DNA of 28,073 bases from a virus, in IMG/VR virus record IMGVR_UViG_3300025276_000166, positions 1 through 28,073 of that record. One strand, written 5' to 3'. A program made the translations under genes and the position numbers. Positions 1 to 6,609 of the stretch are shown here, one piece after another (position 1 is the stretch's first letter; each line of letters begins with the position of its first letter). The notes under the pieces are model-generated. The model was given only the letters and a program-made list of their open reading frames with translations. It searched no databases and was not told the DNA's origin.

Positions 1-436
1 TATACAATTTATCAAGGTCGCTCAGCAAATAGACATACAAAACCTTTTAGGAACGGAGCTATATAAAAAAATCGGTGCAGATATTACTTCTGGTGCTGGT
101 GGAGGTGCTGGTTTATCTGGTAATTATCTAACTTTAGTTAATGATTATGTACAACCAACTTTAATATGGTTTGCTCAAATGAATTATATACCATTTGCAG
201 CATATCAAATAAAAAACGGAGGTGTATTTAAACACAGTAGTGAAACAGCCCAAAACGTTGACAAAAACGAAGTAGATTATTTAGTCTCTAAAGCTAGAGA
301 GTATGCAAATTACTATTCTACTAGAATGGTAGACTATTTGTCTTTTAATGATAATCTTTTTCCAGAGTATAATCAAAATAATAACGAGGATATTAGCCCA
401 GATACAGACACAACTTTTAACGGATGGGTTTTATGA
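1..436 (+). CDS. head-tail connector (adaptor) protein, 5'-truncated copy at contig start
   Basis: The window opens inside this gene: base 1 is the third base of codon 27 of the full-length gene found intact at the right end (start 27461). From there to the stop the protein is identical to that copy, although the DNA differs at 14 positions. It belongs to a connector-like family common in flavobacterial siphophages, encoded just downstream of the portal, and probably bridges portal and tail. An internal ATG at 179 is not a real start; it is simply a methionine within the gene. The truncation is a contig-end effect, not a broken gene. Confidence 0.85.
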   Translation, partial: IQFIKVAQQIDIQNLLGTELYKKIGADITSGAGGGAGLSGNYLTLVNDYVQPTLIWFAQMNYIPFAAYQIKNGGVFKHSSETAQNVDKNEVDYLVSKAREYANYYSTRMVDYLSFNDNLFPEYNQNNNEDISPDTDTTFNGWVL

Positions 437-533
437 AGTATAAGGTAAAAGAGACTAACCTTACTAAGCTTAAAAAGTATATAGACGAGTCTTTAAAAAA
501 AGAAACACTTGTAAAAGCTAAAGATGATAAATA
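1..533 (+). repeat. terminal direct repeat, left copy (matches 27541-28073)
   Basis: 533 bases with 14 differences from the right copy, all between 103 and 406 and all synonymous. The repeat marks overlap of the ends of a circular or permuted genome. Confidence 0.95.
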
Positions 534-534
534 A
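433..534 (+). CDS. 33-residue lysine-rich mini-protein
   Basis: A tiny ORF (MKYKVKETNLTKLKKYIDES...) whose ATG overlaps the stop of the connector gene in an ATGA junction, which suggests translational coupling. It is very lysine-rich and has no membrane segment or recognisable domain. The DNA is identical in both end copies, while the connector upstream carries 14 synonymous changes; it is short, so this is weak evidence that it is real. Function unknown. Its position between connector and fibre-like genes suggests a virion or assembly role, but this is only inferred from context. Confidence 0.5.
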   Translation: MKYKVKETNLTKLKKYIDESLKKETLVKAKDDK

Positions 535-970
535 TGTAATAAACGCTAAAAGCAGACAGTACACAGAGAGCGGTCTTACTGGCGAAAAAATGTCTGTAAC
601 TTGGAGGCATTATATTAGTGGGGTTAATACATATACGCTATATGACACTGGAGCGACTACAACGTTCCCTTTTGCTTATGGCGGTATACCAGTGCCACAC
701 GATGCTTATTTTACGTCTTTAAGTTTAGCGAGTATGCCTTATTCTAGTAGACAATTTCCTAATGGAAGTAGTGCAACTCTTAGCGTCTATGCTGATAATG
801 TTTTATTAGGCTCACAAACTCAAGCTTATGAAAACAATGTAAGAGAATATGTAAAATTTGACTTTGGGCGTAAATTATTAATAAACGCAAATCAAGTAAT
901 TACATTGAGATTACAAGTGAACGGTCAATGGTGGTATAGTACTACGACTTCAATAATAACACAAAGATAA
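524..970 (+). CDS. putative virion surface or fibre-associated protein (beta-rich)
   Basis: A 148-residue protein rich in Ser, Thr, Tyr, Asn and short alternating hydrophobic stretches, the composition of a beta-sandwich or fibre-associated protein. No family motif is recognised. The ATG at 524 overlaps the preceding mini-gene by 11 bases; Met23 (590) is an alternative start. Its stop overlaps the start of the fibre-like gene at 970 (TAATG), so the two are probably made together. Function is inferred only from composition and from its place between the connector and a fibre-type protein. Confidence 0.6.
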   Translation: MINNVINAKSRQYTESGLTGEKMSVTWRHYISGVNTYTLYDTGATTTFPFAYGGIPVPHDAYFTSLSLASMPYSSRQFPNGSSATLSVYADNVLLGSQTQAYENNVREYVKFDFGRKLLINANQVITLRLQVNGQWWYSTTTSIITQR

Positions 971-1908
971 TGGAAAATCCAATACTAGCATTAATACCAA
1001 GCGGCTATAGAGCACAAAAAGTTTACTCTGTTTTACCTAGTGATGGTAGTGGGGACTTTGCTTTTGATAGAAATGGTAAGGGTACAAGGGTTAACAAGGC
1101 TGGTCTTATAGAAACTATAGGGGCTTCTGTTGACGATTTAGCTCGTTTAGATTGGTTTAATAGTAATTGCCCTAACTTACTTATAGAGCCTTTAAGAACA
1201 AATAGGCAAGTAAGGTCAGAGGAGCTAGACAATGCTTCTTGGAGTAAGGTAAATACAACAGTATTAGCTAATCAAACAACAGCACCAACTGGAGAGTTAA
1301 CAGCCGATAAGTTATCAAGAACTTCTACAGCTGCTAATTATGTGGCTGGCATCTCAAGTAAATCTGCCTCAAGTCAATTAGATGTAGTTTCTTCTGTTTT
1401 TGTAAAACAAGGACAAGGAGACTTTATAGCGTTTAGAGCTCAAGGACAATACCCTAATAGAGTAGATGCAATATTTCAATTTAGCACTAAAACACTAACG
1501 ACAAGTTTAGGGGGTAGTAATTTTAGCGTTACAAGTTCACAAGTTCAAGACTATTCTAATGGCTGGTATAGGCTTTCTATTGTTTATAATACTGACACAA
1601 GAGCAACCTTAACGACACTATTAAGCCCAAGAGCTACAAGCGGTCAAATAGATGCTACAGACACTTCTACAACAGCTTTCGCTTATGTTTGGGGGGTACA
1701 GTTTGAAGAAGGTAGCACACTATCAAGTTATATCGAAACAGTTTCAGCAGCAACTACAAGACTTTCAGATGTTTGCAGCGTAACCACACCTACTGGAGTA
1801 ACTACGATTACAGAAACTTTCGCAGATAATACGACTAACGTAATTACTACTATACCAACTACGTACACAGTAAGTAATGGATTGATTAAAAAAATAATAA
1901 TGAACTAA
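970..1908 (+). CDS. putative head or tail fibre protein with carbohydrate-binding-like (LamG/ConA-type) domain
   Basis: A 312-residue protein. About residues 70-260 have the pattern of phage spike or fibre domains: a start like NLLIEPLRTNRQVRSEELDN, then DNASWSKVN, TGELTADKLS, YSNGWYRLSI, and a closing VWGVQFEEGSTLSSYIET. The W-x-V-Q-F/L-E-E-G-S-x-x-S-x-Y-I motif closes such jelly-roll domains in many phages. They bind glycans or decorate virions. The short C-terminal tail (TITETFADNTTNVITTIP) is Thr-rich. TAATG overlaps at both ends place it in the same translational chain as its neighbours. A host-recognition role is likely but not proven. Confidence 0.7.
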   Translation: MENPILALIPSGYRAQKVYSVLPSDGSGDFAFDRNGKGTRVNKAGLIETIGASVDDLARLDWFNSNCPNLLIEPLRTNRQVRSEELDNASWSKVNTTVLANQTTAPTGELTADKLSRTSTAANYVAGISSKSASSQLDVVSSVFVKQGQGDFIAFRAQGQYPNRVDAIFQFSTKTLTTSLGGSNFSVTSSQVQDYSNGWYRLSIVYNTDTRATLTTLLSPRATSGQIDATDTSTTAFAYVWGVQFEEGSTLSSYIETVSAATTRLSDVCSVTTPTGVTTITETFADNTTNVITTIPTTYTVSNGLIKKIIMN

Positions 1909-2270
1909 TGAAGATAGGAAAATACGAGTATAAAGACCAAAAAACTGCTGAAGCTAAAATAAAGGGTTTAGGCGTAGCAAAAGATAAAGAAGGTAACGAA
2001 TATCCAACGCATAAGCATAGTATCGTTAAACTAGGTAATATCGTTTTGAAGAGTGCAGAATACGACAAAGAAGGCAACGAAACTAAAGCACCAGTACTAA
2101 GTAGTAAGTATCACTTAGATGTAGCGTTTCAATTAGAAGACACTTATAGCAAAGACGGAAAACTAATCAAAGCAGACCACCCTTATGGTTGGAAGTCGGC
2201 TAATGTAGATTTGAATAGTAATGGAGTGCACGAATTTTATGGAGTTGACTATTTAACACATAAATTCTAA
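1908..2270 (+). CDS. conserved phage protein of unknown function, 120 aa
   Basis: A compact, charged protein containing HKHSIVKLGNIVLK followed by SSKYHLDVAFQLED and a C-terminal VHEFYGVDYL. Proteins of this pattern (a short HSIVxLG segment, then a KYHLDVxW/F segment) recur near the lysis genes of flavobacterial and other marine phages as hypothetical proteins. There is no signal peptide or membrane helix. It overlaps both neighbours by TAATG junctions, after the fibre-like gene and before the small genes that precede the endolysin. I do not assign a function. Confidence 0.7.
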   Translation: MKIGKYEYKDQKTAEAKIKGLGVAKDKEGNEYPTHKHSIVKLGNIVLKSAEYDKEGNETKAPVLSSKYHLDVAFQLEDTYSKDGKLIKADHPYGWKSANVDLNSNGVHEFYGVDYLTHKF

Positions 2271-2368
2271 TGGTTAGAGGATTAAGATATTTAGCTGATA
2301 AAATAGAAGCGTTTCATTTTTTATGTATAGTTAAATGGAATAAGTTTTTAGAGAGTATTAAATTATGA
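2270..2368 (+). CDS. 32-residue mini-protein in the lysis cassette
   Basis: A tiny ORF (MVRGLRYLADKIEAFHFLCI, continuing to ...FLESIKL) coupled to the upstream gene by a TAATG overlap and to the next by an ATGA-type overlap. It has an amphipathic, aromatic-rich centre that could touch membranes but no clear transmembrane span. The unbroken chain of overlapping start and stop codons on both sides is the main support. Function unknown; it may be a lysis accessory. Confidence 0.5.
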   Translation: MVRGLRYLADKIEAFHFLCIVKWNKFLESIKL

Positions 2369-2523
2369 ACATACAAGATTTGAAAATAGGCATATTAAAC
2401 GCTGTTACTTTAGGGGTCAGCTTTACGCACATAGAAAACAGCTTAAAGGTTATACTGTTGGTTTTATCTATAGGATATACAGCACAAAAGATATACGAAA
2501 CACATAAAAAAAAGAATGACTAA
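2365..2523 (+). CDS. small two-segment membrane protein, possible holin or holin accessory
   Basis: A 52-residue protein with two hydrophobic stretches (about residues 8-20 and 27-40, the latter KVILLVLSIGYTAQ) and a lysine-rich C-terminus (ETHKKKND). Small proteins like this are often found immediately before the endolysin in flavobacterial phages. The start overlaps the preceding stop, and the end overlaps the peptidase start by eight bases. A second, larger holin-like gene lies after the endolysin, so this may be a pinholin, antiholin or an unrelated membrane protein. Confidence 0.6.
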   Translation: MNIQDLKIGILNAVTLGVSFTHIENSLKVILLVLSIGYTAQKIYETHKKKND

Positions 2524-2884
2524 GAACTTTAGTATAGGTGAATTTAATTGTAAATGCGGCTGTGAAATGCCTAATGATGTTTTAGTTAATATTACTAAAC
2601 TAGCTAATCAATTACAGTTTGTTAGGGATAACTTAGCCAGACCTATAACTATAAACAGTGCTTATCGTTGTGTAAAACATAATAAGTCAATAGGGGGGTC
2701 TAAAAACTCTCAGCACATACTAGGCAAAGCAGCTGATATTGTAATAAGTGGGCTAGACCCTATTTTAGAAACATACGATTATTTAGATGACCTTATGCGT
2801 ACTGGTGAAATATTACAAGGAGGGCTTGGGATGTATAAAACATTTACCCATATAGACATAAGAAAAACTAAGGCACGTTGGTAA
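2516..2884 (+). CDS. endolysin, peptidase M15A family (D,D-carboxypeptidase/L-Ala-D-Glu type)
   Basis: A 122-residue zinc peptidase that should cut peptidoglycan cross-links or stem peptides at lysis. The M15A signature is complete: FxxxEFxCKCGC at residues 6-16, SAYRC at 48-52, SQHILGKAADI at 65-75 giving zinc ligands His67 and Asp74, and THIDIR at 111-116 with His112 as third ligand and Asp114 nearby. The length is that of a single catalytic domain with no separate cell-wall-binding domain and no signal peptide, so export depends on a holin. It sits between two membrane-protein genes and overlaps both. Confidence 0.92.
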   Translation: MTKNFSIGEFNCKCGCEMPNDVLVNITKLANQLQFVRDNLARPITINSAYRCVKHNKSIGGSKNSQHILGKAADIVISGLDPILETYDYLDDLMRTGEILQGGLGMYKTFTHIDIRKTKARW

Positions 2885-3279
2885 TGAAAAAGATACTTGA
2901 CTTTTTAGGTGGGAATGTAATAAAAGAAATAGGAGGTATAATAGACAACCTATTTACTACTGACGAAGAACGCTTAGAAGCTAAAAATAAGATATTTAAA
3001 GTAATACAAGAGAAAGAGCTTGAGCTGCAAAAAATGCAAACAGATATAATTATTGCTGAAGCAAAAGGAAACTGGTTACAAAGAAGCTGGAGACCTATTC
3101 TAATGCTTTCTTTTGGGTTTATAGTTATTTATGTTAAGTTCTTAGGTCCTTTGTTTGGGTTCACTATTCCACCTTTAGAAAATGAGTTCTGGAATTTACT
3201 ACAGTTAGGTATAGGCGGTTACGTTGTAGGGCGTTCTGCTGAAAAGATAGCTAAAAGTGTTACAATTAATAAAAACTAA
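2884..3279 (+). CDS. holin-like protein (Holin of 3TMs type)
   Basis: A 131-residue protein with an N-terminal hydrophobic amphipathic helix, a charged coiled segment (about residues 25-65, EERLEAKNKIFKVIQEKELE), then WLQRSWRPILMLSFGFIVIY, the W-x-x-R-x-W-R-P-x-L motif typical of the GTA/phage 3TM holin family, and two C-terminal membrane segments ending in GGYVVGRSAEKI. I use the ATG at 2884, which overlaps the endolysin stop as TAATG; a TTG six bases upstream is less likely. It would permeabilise the inner membrane so the M15 peptidase can reach peptidoglycan. Confidence 0.82.
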   Translation: MKKILDFLGGNVIKEIGGIIDNLFTTDEERLEAKNKIFKVIQEKELELQKMQTDIIIAEAKGNWLQRSWRPILMLSFGFIVIYVKFLGPLFGFTIPPLENEFWNLLQLGIGGYVVGRSAEKIAKSVTINKN

Positions 3280-3310
3280 CTTTTTTCTTTTTAATTCCAA
3301 ATAAAAGATA

Positions 3311-3318
3311 TAACTTTG
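3311..3318 (+). promoter_or_regulatory. weak Bacteroidota -7-like box before the NinG-like gene
   Basis: TAACTTTG matches the Bacteroidota -7 consensus TAnnTTTG. No TTTG is found 19-21 bases upstream, so only half of a promoter is present. It would give a leader of about 100 bases before the gene at 3425. Confidence 0.25.
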
Positions 3319-3350
3319 AATTTTTTGTTAAGCTAATTAATTGGCTAAAC

Positions 3351-3381
3351 GTTTTTATTGCCCTTAAAGGCATAAAAAAAC
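3351..3381 (+). terminator. imperfect inverted repeat between lysis and NinG genes, possible weak terminator
   Basis: TTGCC-CTTAAA-GGCA lies between a T-run (GTTTTTA) and an A-run (TAAAAAAAC). The core stem is only four base pairs, then two mismatches, then A-T pairs. The symmetry suits a weak bidirectional terminator, but the low stem stability makes this doubtful. Confidence 0.3.
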
Positions 3382-3424
3382 TAGTATCTAAATAAATAGA
3401 TAAGATATCTGAGAACTATTCAAA

Positions 3425-3826
3425 ATGGCTAAGAAAAAAACCTTAAAGTATTGGAAGACTAAAATTGATAAAGTATTTCACGAATATATAAGGCGTAGAG
3501 ATGCTGATAATAATACTGGCTTTTGTAATTGCATAAGCTGTAGTAAGCTCATACACTACACAGAAAGCGATGCGGGCCACTTTATATCACGTGGCAAATT
3601 ATCTACTCGCTATGACGCTAGAAACGTTTATGCTCAGTGTAGAAAATGCAATAGGTTTGAGTATGGTCGTCAATATGAATATTCTTTAGCTTTAGGTGAA
3701 CAACTATCAGAAGAACTACTTATTAAGTCAAGAGAAATATATAAGCTTTCTGACTGTGAATGGTTAGAAATATTTAATGACTATAATAAAAAACTTCAAG
3801 AACTAAAAAATACACAAAACTTTTAA
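3425..3826 (+). CDS. NinG-like recombination protein (lambda NinG/Rap family)
   Basis: A 133-residue protein with the NinG layout: a basic start (MAKKKTLKYWKTKIDKVF), then IRRRDADN, a Cys cluster C34-x-C36-x2-C39, the GHFISRGK segment (residues 51-58), and QCRKCN (72-77) as a second metal-binding pair. In lambda this family is a structure-specific nuclease acting on recombination intermediates. It stands alone, separated by 145 bases from the lysis genes and by 211 bases from the early genes, and is followed by a strong terminator. A general HNH-type nuclease is the only serious alternative. Confidence 0.85.
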   Translation: MAKKKTLKYWKTKIDKVFHEYIRRRDADNNTGFCNCISCSKLIHYTESDAGHFISRGKLSTRYDARNVYAQCRKCNRFEYGRQYEYSLALGEQLSEELLIKSREIYKLSDCEWLEIFNDYNKKLQELKNTQNF

Positions 3827-3842
3827 TTGTTAATAACTATCA

Positions 3843-3862
3843 AACACTATATAACACTATAA
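3843..3862 (+). repeat. two tandem 10-base repeats (AACACTATAT / AACACTATAA)
   Basis: Two direct repeats in phase with a helical turn lie in the AT-rich gap after the NinG-like gene, followed by a partial copy (CTATAAAT). They could be a protein-binding site such as an operator or iteron, or chance in AT-rich DNA. Confidence 0.35.
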
Positions 3863-3876
3863 CTATAAATAGGCTG

Positions 3877-3884
3877 TATATTTG
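3877..3884 (+). promoter_or_regulatory. -7-like box (TATATTTG) upstream of a terminator
   Basis: A perfect TAnnTTTG match without an obvious TTTG at the -33 position. If active it would make a short untranslated transcript ending at the terminator at 3934-3962. Confidence 0.3.
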
Positions 3885-3933
3885 CTAAAGAATTATCTTT
3901 GTTTTTTGTTTTGAGCTACTAACTAGCTTGATT

Positions 3934-3962
3934 AAACCCTTCTTAATTGAGGGGTTTTTTTG
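3934..3962 (+). terminator. rho-independent terminator separating late and early regions
   Basis: AAACCCTTC pairs with GAGGGGTTT (nine pairs, one G-T) around the loop TTAATT, followed by a run of T. It ends transcription coming from the lysis and NinG genes just before the early promoter element at 3962. Confidence 0.85.
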
Positions 3963-4001
3963 TTTATAATGTGTTTATATTTTTTTTATTAGATATTTTT
4001 A
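3962..4001 (+). promoter_or_regulatory. early promoter element P1
   Basis: The block GTTTATAATGTGTTTATAT (3962-3980) differs at two positions from the block at 7385 and 8979. The -7-like TATTTTTA lies 32 bases from the block start, exactly as in the other two copies. A better -7 match, TACATTTG, occurs at 4004-4011 but with a spacing ten bases longer. It probably drives the early genes from 4038. Confidence 0.55.
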
Positions 4002-4037
4002 TTTACATTTGTATTATTATTAAACAAAACAAAAACA

Positions 4038-4241
4038 ATGTATTTAACAGAAAGATTAAAACCAGAACACAAAGCAAAGCTTGAAAATCAAAACTTTCAT
4101 TTTCCTTTAGTAGTGGAAGAAGTATGGCACGAATTAGAAACAAAAACTAAAGTAAGTGAATTAACTTATGGAGTTGTAATGAGTTTACACACTTTGCTAA
4201 GCAATTATAGCAGCCCTTACGAACTATTTAACGAGCTATAA
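4038..4241 (+). CDS. first early protein, 67 aa, unknown function
   Basis: Small protein starting MYLTERLKPEHKAKLENQNF with predicted helical content (VVEEVWHELETKT) and no Cys, membrane or DNA-binding motif that I can name. It is the first gene behind the early promoter element and has the A/C-rich leader AAACAAAACAAAAACAATG, the same leader type seen before the ATPase, the 9040 gene and the 10301 gene. First early genes in phages often encode host-takeover factors, but nothing in the sequence shows that here. Confidence 0.65.
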   Translation: MYLTERLKPEHKAKLENQNFHFPLVVEEVWHELETKTKVSELTYGVVMSLHTLLSNYSSPYELFNEL

Positions 4242-4242
4242 G

Positions 4243-4377
4243 ATGACTTATTCAGAAGACGTAAACAGAGCAGCCTCAACCGATACAATAGACTTTTTAA
4301 ACGCTAGAATTAAAGCACTAGAAAAAAGAGTAGAATATTTAGAAGCACAAAACGAAATTAATAACTTAAATAAATAA
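4243..4377 (+). CDS. 44-residue coiled-coil mini-protein
   Basis: Begins one base after the previous stop. The second half (IDFLNARIKALEKRVEYLEA) has a clear heptad pattern, so a short coiled coil that could mediate dimerisation is likely. It is followed after two bases by the annealase-like gene. Function unknown. Confidence 0.55.
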   Translation: MTYSEDVNRAASTDTIDFLNARIKALEKRVEYLEAQNEINNLNK

Positions 4378-4379
4378 AA

Positions 4380-4766
4380 ATGAACAAAGACAAATTATTA
4401 GAAATGTATAATACTTACGAACTAAGTAAAGAAGATTTCTTTAAACACCAACACTACACAATTATAACACGTCAAGGAATTGACAAGATACAAGCTAAGG
4501 CAAAAATTCAAATCAATTATGAAGTAATAAGGTGCGAACCAAACTATGCAGTATTTAAAGCTATTGCAAGTAAAGGAGCAGCTAACATAGAAACGTTTGG
4601 GAGTGCCTTAAAAGGCGATACTTATAAAGACTCAACTACTAACTCTTTTTACATTGCAGAGATGGCGGAGAAACGAGCTATGAGCAGGGCGGTTTTAAAG
4701 CTTACAGGCTTTTACGAGCTTGGGGTTTTTGGAGAAGACGAATCAGAATCATTTAAAAGAAAATAG
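4380..4766 (+). CDS. putative single-strand annealing protein (ERF/Rad52-like)
   Basis: A 128-residue protein starting with KDKLLEMYNTYELSKEDFFK, then YTIITRQGIDKIQAKAKIQI, ETFGSALKGD and the motif YIAEMAEKRAMSRAVLKLTG. A small-residue-rich segment followed by AEKRAxxRAVLKL resembles the core of phage ERF/Rad52-like annealing proteins, and relatives are found beside SSB genes in flavobacterial phages. The adjacent SSB and zinc-ribbon genes fit a recombination or replication module. The protein is shorter than classical ERF (about 200 residues), so the assignment is moderate; a general replication accessory is the alternative. Confidence 0.55.
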   Translation: MNKDKLLEMYNTYELSKEDFFKHQHYTIITRQGIDKIQAKAKIQINYEVIRCEPNYAVFKAIASKGAANIETFGSALKGDTYKDSTTNSFYIAEMAEKRAMSRAVLKLTGFYELGVFGEDESESFKRK

Positions 4767-4865
4767 ATGTACGAAGAATCGGAGTGCTGCGGTGCAGATA
4801 GATGGTATTACACAGACCTTTGTAGTGAGTGTAAAGAAAATACAGAATTTAGAGAAGTAGAATAA
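4767..4865 (+). CDS. 32-residue zinc-ribbon-like mini-protein
   Basis: Starts directly after the stop of the annealase-like gene. Two Cys pairs (ESECCGADRW and LCSECKEN) could hold one zinc ion. Very small Cys-pair proteins of this kind are common in flavobacterial phages; another one is encoded at 8019. Function unknown. Confidence 0.55.
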   Translation: MYEESECCGADRWYYTDLCSECKENTEFREVE

Positions 4866-4891
4866 TAACAACAATTAAAAACAATTAAATT

Positions 4892-5194
4892 ATGAGTGCA
4901 TTAATCAATTTTAGTATCAATGTGGCAAAACTGCCAAAAGAAAAATTTATCGCTGGGAAAGACGGTGCGGTTTACGTTAATCTTACAATGTCAGTAAATG
5001 ACGATACAAGATACGGTAATAATACAGGCGTGTTTGTTAGCCAAACACAAGAAGAACGCGAGGCTAAGAAACAAAAGTCTTACTTAGGGAATGGTAAAGT
5101 AGTTTGGAACAACGGAACTATCGTAAACGCTGAGAAAGAAGAACAAGTTGAAGCTGTTACACAAGAAGCTGAGGTAAGCGATTTACCTTTCTAA
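4892..5194 (+). CDS. ssb: single-stranded DNA-binding protein (short, phage type)
   Basis: A 100-residue protein with a short OB-fold-like region (LINFSINVAKLPKEKFI, VYVNLTMSVNDD, aromatic- and Gly-containing turns) and an acidic, Glu-rich tail ending in SDLPF. The DLPF ending is the protein-interaction tip of bacterial SSB proteins. It is shorter than E. coli SSB and the oligomer core is diverged. It sits between an annealase-like gene and a RecA-type ATPase and is directly followed by a terminator. It would coat single-stranded phage DNA during replication and recombination. Confidence 0.75.
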   Translation: MSALINFSINVAKLPKEKFIAGKDGAVYVNLTMSVNDDTRYGNNTGVFVSQTQEEREAKKQKSYLGNGKVVWNNGTIVNAEKEEQVEAVTQEAEVSDLPF

Positions 5195-5197
5195 ATT

Positions 5198-5224
5198 AAA
5201 GGGGGCTTAATTGCCCCTTTTTTA
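5198..5224 (+). terminator. rho-independent terminator after ssb
   Basis: AAAGGGG pairs with CCCCTTT around GCTTAATTG (the C and G can also pair with one G bulged), followed by T residues. No clear promoter is seen before the next gene at 5249, so partial readthrough is likely. Confidence 0.75.
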
Positions 5225-5248
5225 TTACCTTTAAACAAAACAAAACAA

Positions 5249-6121
5249 ATGACAGAAGACAAGACAACAGAAAATATGTTAATGGAACTCATAGCTGAAG
5301 AGTGTACTATTGACACTTCTGAAATTATGGATTATCCACCGACAGCTTTAAGCTTAGGAGAAAGCACAATACAGTCTAAAGGAGGGGAGATTAAGTTCCC
5401 TATACCGATTGGTACTTATGGTAATTTTTCTTTTATACAAGCCCCACCTAAAAGCAAGAAGACTTTTTTTGTAAGTCTATTAGCTTCAGTGTATTTAAGT
5501 GGTGGTAATAACTTTGGAGGTAGGATTAAAGGACATAGGGAAGGTAGGTGTTTAATGCACTTTGATACAGAGCAAGGTCATTGGCACGCTCAGAGAGTGT
5601 TTAAGAGGGTGCAGGATATGAGTATCACAAAAGATGTAGGGTGCTATAAAACATTCGCTTTAAGAACTGTAGGGTATAAAGAAAGATTAAAATTTATAGA
5701 GTACTGTTTAGAACAAAACAAAGGAAAGAATGGTTTAGTTGTGATTGATGGTGTAGCAGACCTTGTAAGCGATGTAAATAATTTAGAAGAAAGTAACCTA
5801 TGCGTACAAAAGATAATGCAATTAAGTGCCAAATACGACTGCCATATTATTACAGTTATACATTCTAACTTTGGAAGCGACAAGCCTACAGGACACTTAG
5901 GAAGCTTCTTAGAGAAAAAAACAGAAACACAAATACAATTAGAATTAAATACAACCAATAAAGAATGGGTAACAGTAAGCTGTAAGAGAAGTAGGGGTTA
6001 TTCATTTGAAACGTTTAGCTTTAGTATAAATGAGTTTGGATTACCTTTTGTAATTACCGATTATGTATTTGACCCTTTAAAGCATTATGTACCCAGAACA
6101 CTAACTAAAACAACTTTATGA
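5249..6121 (+). CDS. RecA/RepA-like replicative ATPase (AAA_25 type)
   Basis: A 290-residue protein with a RecA-like NTPase core. The P-loop region, FIQAPPKSKKTFF (residues 62-74), departs from the canonical GxxxxGK[ST]: both glycines are replaced, but the final Lys-Thr is kept. Walker B is NGLVVIDGVADLV (161-173) with Asp167, and ITVIHSNFGS (201-210) is a sensor-like strand after it. Related proteins are plasmid RepA-type hexameric helicases and phage replication ATPases. It follows ssb and carries the same A/C-rich leader as other early genes (TTTAAACAAAACAAAACAA before ATG). I infer a replication or helicase-loading role; the degenerate P-loop leaves some doubt about hydrolysis. Confidence 0.75.
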   Translation: MTEDKTTENMLMELIAEECTIDTSEIMDYPPTALSLGESTIQSKGGEIKFPIPIGTYGNFSFIQAPPKSKKTFFVSLLASVYLSGGNNFGGRIKGHREGRCLMHFDTEQGHWHAQRVFKRVQDMSITKDVGCYKTFALRTVGYKERLKFIEYCLEQNKGKNGLVVIDGVADLVSDVNNLEESNLCVQKIMQLSAKYDCHIITVIHSNFGSDKPTGHLGSFLEKKTETQIQLELNTTNKEWVTVSCKRSRGYSFETFSFSINEFGLPFVITDYVFDPLKHYVPRTLTKTTL

Positions 6122-6609
6122 AAACCCTAGTAGAACTTGCATACGATAAAAAACAAACCTTTATTAATATTGTAAAAAGCTTTGGTTGTAATTCAAGTTA
6201 TGCAGAAGACATAGTGCAAGAGTTGTTTATACAAATTCATTTAGATGTAAAGAAAGGTTTAGACCTTTGGTATAATGATGATATAAACACCTACTATTGT
6301 TATAAGGTTCTTAGGGGAATTTATTTAAACACTCATAAAAAACAAGCTAGATTTTTAAAAACATATATAGAGGATATGGGTGAAATAAAACAAGCTGAAG
6401 ATTTAGGTATAGACGAAGTAGAATATGCTAAACAAAAAGACAGTATAGATGATATATTAAAAGAGATGTATTGGTACGATTCTAAGGTCTTTAGTTTAGT
6501 AGCTTCTGGTAAAAGTGTAGCATCACTAAGCAGAGACACTAAGATAAGTTATTACAGCTTATACAATACTTATAGAACAGCATTAAAAAATATAAAAGAG
6601 CAAATATGA
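6118..6609 (+). CDS. RNA polymerase sigma-factor-like protein (ECF-like, phage type)
   Basis: A 163-residue protein with two recognisable parts. Residues about 14-42 (IVKSFGCNSSYAEDIVQELF) match region 2 of sigma-70 family factors, with the AED-x-VQE-x-F motif that contacts core polymerase. Residues about 117-163 (YWYDSKVFSLVASGKSVASL, then SRDTKISYYSLYNTYRTA) match region 4, a helix-turn-helix for the -35-type element. An acidic linker separates them. The ATG overlaps the ATPase stop (ATGA). It may redirect host polymerase to the five late elements described below. Alternatively it could be only a DNA-binding remnant of a sigma factor. Confidence 0.75.
   Translation: MKTLVELAYDKKQTFINIVKSFGCNSSYAEDIVQELFIQIHLDVKKGLDLWYNDDINTYYCYKVLRGIYLNTHKKQARFLKTYIEDMGEIKQAEDLGIDEVEYAKQKDSIDDILKEMYWYDSKVFSLVASGKSVASLSRDTKISYYSLYNTYRTALKNIKEQI

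Noticed and set aside
1-533. True short direct terminal repeats used for packaging
   Set aside because: The copies differ at 14 sites, while replicated terminal repeats are normally kept identical. Overlap of a circular or permuted assembly fits better.
5644-5958. Minus-strand open frame opposite the RecA/RepA-like ATPase
   Set aside because: It is antisense to the conserved Walker B region; no promoter or coding signature supports it.
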